Shown here: positions 6,667 to 8,996 of the stretch, piece by piece | How positions within the stretch are numbered: the first letter of the stretch is position 1 | Layout: every line of letters starts with the position of its first letter | NCBI GenBank assembly: GCA_029210225.1 | Contig: JARGOJ010000299.1 | Span: forward strand, 1-8,996 | DNA from: Planctomycetota bacterium | Lineage (GTDB): Bacteria; Planctomycetota; J058; JARGOJ01 | Length of the DNA: 8,996 bases | Reading direction: 5' to 3' | Made by a program: the position numbers and the translations under genes | The notes under the pieces: generated by a model | Database searches by the model: none | The model's input: only the letters and a program-made list of their open reading frames with translations | Told to the model about the DNA's origin: nothing

Positions 6667-8376
6667 ATGAGACCTCTGCTATCTTGGAGTACTGGAGTCG
6701 ACCTTTCGGAGCCCGAAGAGGTTGAGCTCGACTGTCCAAACTGCCTCGCTGAAGGTTATGCGACGCTCCAAGATCGGCGTTATACGGGCTTTCTCTTCAC
6801 TCTTATCCCTATCCTCAGCACGCGGAACACCCGGGTGGTCTGTCTTCGTTGCAAGACGGAGTTTTCTTCATTAAAGAACGCCGCTGGCTTTAAGATCCTC
6901 GACAACAAGCAGGCTCAGAGGGTCCTCGTCAAGCCGACCAACGCCCTCGGCAGCAGTCTACTTCTCACAACCTTCTTCACGACAATTATTCCCTTTGTCG
7001 GACTCTTCTTCGCGATGTTGGCGATTGTCCACAATAAGGCCGGGCGATTCTCTGTGCGCGCTCTGAGTTGGTTCTTGCTCTGTCTTCAGTTTCTTTGGAC
7101 TCCGTTATTTTTTGGGGTCACTCCGAAGAAGGAGCATCTCAAGTGGCTCGGCATTCAAATTTTGCCAAGTCTCGAAGAGATTCCTACGGCACGACTGGAT
7201 TCTCTGGTTTATGCATCAAAGAGTGAAACGGCTCCTTTCAAATTGCGCAAAGCGGCGTCTTTAGAGCTCTTCACACGATTTCGCGAGGAAGCTGAGGTGT
7301 CGGATGTGGCGCGGTCGCATCTGGAGTCGCCCGAGTTAAAGATGAGAATGCTGGCGCTCAATGTTCTTGGGTCCCTCAAATTAAAAGAGGACCTTGGAGT
7401 GCAGGCATTGGGGACGAGCTTCCAATCTCCGACTTATACCGACGCGCAGTTTACTGAGGCCTTCCAGGAGCTTGATAGTCGTTCGAGTGTGGTCTTGGCG
7501 GGCTTACTAGGTCAATTAGATAAAGGGCCTGAACAATTAATTCTAAAGACCCTGCTGCGCTTTCCATTTAAGAAGATCCAGCCAACAGTGAAGGGCACCT
7601 TAGAGACGAAGTTAGTGGGTTTCCTGGGGGGGCCTCGTGAGGATGCCCTGGGAGAAGAGCTGTTAATTCGACTTTTAACAGAGAGTCAGAATTGGGCGTT
7701 ATTAGAGGCGCGTTGTAAGGTCAAATTGAAATTGAGAGAGCGCTTGCCAGATCTTTATTTAAAGGTGCCTGGGGAGGAGAGCGCTAATTTACTGCTTGAG
7801 CTTCATTTATCGGAGACATTGCCGAGGACCTATCGTGGACGATGCTTGAAGCGCTTTTACTCTGAGCCCCTGGCAATTATTGAAGCACTCTCCAAGGAAT
7901 TGAGCGGGCGTTCACCGGAGAATCACAAGCGTCGGCTTATTGCGATCACATTGCTGTCGGGTATGAATCGCGAGGCGAAGAAGAAGGCGCTCCCAGCTTT
8001 AATTAAAGCCATCGCCGATCAAGACTTGAGCATTGCCCAGTCGGCGCTTGGTATCACAAAGTTCTTTGGTACGCTGCCTCAGGAAGGGGTTGAGCCCCTG
8101 CGGCAATTGCTCGGCCGGGAAAAATTTGGCTGGAGCACTCGGAGCCTTTATAGAAAATTGGGGCCTCGGGCCATTCCAGTCTTTGTTGATCGGGTGATGC
8201 GAGGCGCGTCGATCAATCAAAAAGCAGAGGGTCTCCAGGCGCTGCAAGACTATGGCGCGGTGGCGAAATCGGCCCTGCCCTTTCTCGATGATCTCGCGAA
8301 GGGTAAGAATCAGACCTTGGCGCGTAAGGCTCGGGAGGCGGCGGCTAAGATCCGATTGGAATTGAAGAAGAGCTAA
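6667..8376 (+). CDS. Zinc-ribbon, two-helix membrane protein with HEAT-like C-terminal repeats
   Basis: The 569-residue protein has three visible parts. An N-terminal zinc ribbon uses CPNC (Cys23, Cys26) and CLRC (Cys59, Cys62). Two hydrophobic segments lie at about 93-121 and 130-151. A long helical tail from about 155 to 569 contains HEAT-like units such as FKLRKAASLELFTRF, LKMRMLALNVLGSLKL, KKALPALIKAIADQDLSIA and KAREAAAKIRLEL. With no signal peptide and two helices, both ribbon and tail probably face the cytoplasm (inference). The ATG lies six bases after the previous stop with no clear Shine-Dalgarno, so expression may depend on coupling to the HtrA-like gene. Codons at about 7500-7810 are unusually rich in TTA and ATT next to the GCC/CTC-rich HEAT-cyclophilin gene, which suggests relaxed or different codon selection. 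I do not recognise a named family. A membrane-anchored scaffold is the most that can be said. Confidence 0.82.
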   Translation: MRPLLSWSTGVDLSEPEEVELDCPNCLAEGYATLQDRRYTGFLFTLIPILSTRNTRVVCLRCKTEFSSLKNAAGFKILDNKQAQRVLVKPTNALGSSLLLTTFFTTIIPFVGLFFAMLAIVHNKAGRFSVRALSWFLLCLQFLWTPLFFGVTPKKEHLKWLGIQILPSLEEIPTARLDSLVYASKSETAPFKLRKAASLELFTRFREEAEVSDVARSHLESPELKMRMLALNVLGSLKLKEDLGVQALGTSFQSPTYTDAQFTEAFQELDSRSSVVLAGLLGQLDKGPEQLILKTLLRFPFKKIQPTVKGTLETKLVGFLGGPREDALGEELLIRLLTESQNWALLEARCKVKLKLRERLPDLYLKVPGEESANLLLELHLSETLPRTYRGRCLKRFYSEPLAIIEALSKELSGRSPENHKRRLIAITLLSGMNREAKKKALPALIKAIADQDLSIAQSALGITKFFGTLPQEGVEPLRQLLGREKFGWSTRSLYRKLGPRAIPVFVDRVMRGASINQKAEGLQALQDYGAVAKSALPFLDDLAKGKNQTLARKAREAAAKIRLELKKS

Positions 8377-8396
8377 GACTCGGCTATTCTAAACAG

Positions 8397-8415
8397 CCCG
8401 CTTTTATTCAGCGGG
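8397..8415 (+). terminator. GC-rich hairpin, possible terminator after the zinc-ribbon/HEAT gene
   Basis: CCCGCT (8397-8402) and AGCGGG (8410-8415) form a perfect 6-bp stem with a 7-base loop, 20 bases after the TAA at 8374-8376. There is no T-tract after it on either strand, so it is not a classic intrinsic terminator. It could stabilise the 3' end or be incidental. Confidence 0.3.
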
Positions 8416-8434
8416 AAGAAGCCAGTGAGCCGTA

Positions 8435-8464
8435 TTGAAACTCCACGGTCTCAAGCTTTATGGT
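8435..8464 (+). promoter_or_regulatory. Possible sigma70-type promoter for the kinase-fold gene
   Basis: TTGAAA (8435-8440) is followed after 18 bases by TATGGT (8459-8464); each hexamer matches four of six consensus bases. It sits in the 153-base gap between a hairpin and the kinase-fold gene, where a promoter would be expected. The rest of the gap shows nothing else recognisable. Confidence 0.25.
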
Positions 8465-8513
8465 CTCTGCGATTCACTCTTGGATTTATGGACTCAGCTG
8501 TCTAAGCTAGAAA

Positions 8514-8520
8514 AGAGGAG
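8514..8520 (+). promoter_or_regulatory. Ribosome binding site that fixes the start of the kinase-fold gene
   Basis: AGAGGAG ends nine bases before the ATG at 8530. It is one of the best Shine-Dalgarno matches in the window and supports a start there. Confidence 0.65.
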
Positions 8521-8529
8521 TTCATCCCG

Positions 8530-8996
8530 ATGACTCGTGAATTCAAGATCATAAAGAAGATTGGAGAATCAGGCCTTGGCCCGATCTTTTTAGTAGAGCG
8601 CTGCCAATCTGGGGAAAAGAGAATCCTTAAGACCCTCGCTCCTGGGTACTCCAGCCAACCCAAGATTAGAGAGAATTTCGAGAGCCTTGATCAATCGAGT
8701 CACTTGCAGCACTTAAACATCCGCAGGACCTATGGACTGATAGAGCACGACGGGTCCATCGCGGTTGAGCAAGAATACATTGAGGGAGACTCCCTCGACA
8801 TAGTCCTGACTAAGCAGGATTTATTGAGCGTCGAGGACTGCCTGCCCATTTTCAAAGACCTCTGCTCGGCGCTGTCATACGCTCATAAGAAGGGTGCCAT
8901 CCACGGCGATATCAATCCAAGGCATGTGTTCTTAGAGCATTCTACGAGTCGGACAGTCTTGGGGAGCTTTCAATTCCCTGAAGGATTCCGCGTCGA
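8530..8996 (+). CDS. N-terminal part of a Ser/Thr-kinase-fold protein, probably a pseudokinase (3' truncated)
   Basis: The 155 visible residues run off the right edge. They follow the eukaryotic-like kinase fold from the first residues: a glycine loop IGESGLGPIFLV (Gly12, Gly15, Gly17), the ATP-anchoring lysine at Lys34 (RILKTL), 'HLQHLNI' (family: L.HpnI), a hinge-like 'VEQEYIEGDSL', and helix E ending in 'ALSYAHKKGAIHGD'. The catalytic loop reads HGDINPRHVF where active kinases have HRDLKPxNIL. Asp127 is kept, but the Lys is Asn129 and the metal-binding Asn is His132. The DFG position reads VLGSFQF with no Asp. ATP binding may survive while phosphotransfer is doubtful. Domains after the kinase fold are outside the window. 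The start at 8530 has a good ribosome binding site, and a hairpin separates the gene from those upstream. Gene 1 has a domain often found behind such kinases, so related genes may flank this cluster (inference). Confidence 0.85.
   Translation, partial: MTREFKIIKKIGESGLGPIFLVERCQSGEKRILKTLAPGYSSQPKIRENFESLDQSSHLQHLNIRRTYGLIEHDGSIAVEQEYIEGDSLDIVLTKQDLLSVEDCLPIFKDLCSALSYAHKKGAIHGDINPRHVFLEHSTSRTVLGSFQFPEGFRV

Overview
The window looks like bacterial chromosome, probably from a Planctomycetota-like or similar large-genome lineage. This is an inference from gene content: a protein with a degenerate formylglycine-generating-enzyme (FGE)-like domain, a Ser/Thr-kinase-fold gene, several HEAT-repeat proteins, a HEAT-cyclophilin fusion and an HtrA/PDZ protein. 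No marker gene fixes the phylum. All genes are on the + strand and tightly packed. I found no tRNA, rRNA, CRISPR array, insertion sequence or phage gene.

Layout: (1) bases 1-897 hold the 3' end of a helical-repeat protein with a small FGE-like domain. (2) 973-3087 is an exported HEAT-repeat protein fused to a C-terminal cyclophilin prolyl isomerase, interrupted by one in-frame TAG at 1132-1134. (3) 3087-3728 is a small membrane protein with a TPR-like tail, overlapping the previous stop by one base. (4) 3742-5139 is purF, a Bacillus-type amidophosphoribosyltransferase with a short propeptide and four Fe-S cysteines. (5) 5206-6660 is an exported HtrA-like protein with two PDZ domains but without the catalytic His and Ser. 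(6) 6667-8376 is a zinc-ribbon, two-helix membrane protein with a long HEAT-like tail. (7) A 153-base gap carries a hairpin and a possible promoter. (8) From 8530 to the right edge runs the N-terminal part of a Ser/Thr-kinase-fold protein that lacks key catalytic residues.

Genes 2, 3 and 4 are joined by a TGATG overlap and a 13-base gap and are probably one transcript. Genes 5 and 6 (6-base gap) form a second pair. purF is the only housekeeping enzyme and no other purine gene is beside it. The other proteins look like scaffolds: HEAT, TPR and PDZ modules, plus three enzyme folds (FGE, HtrA protease, kinase) that appear to have lost catalytic residues. The main point for follow-up is the TAG inside the HEAT-cyclophilin gene. 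The reading frame and the HEAT repeat continue across it, so it is a nonsense mutation, a sequence error, readthrough or recoding. No gene that ends in this window uses TAG as its stop.
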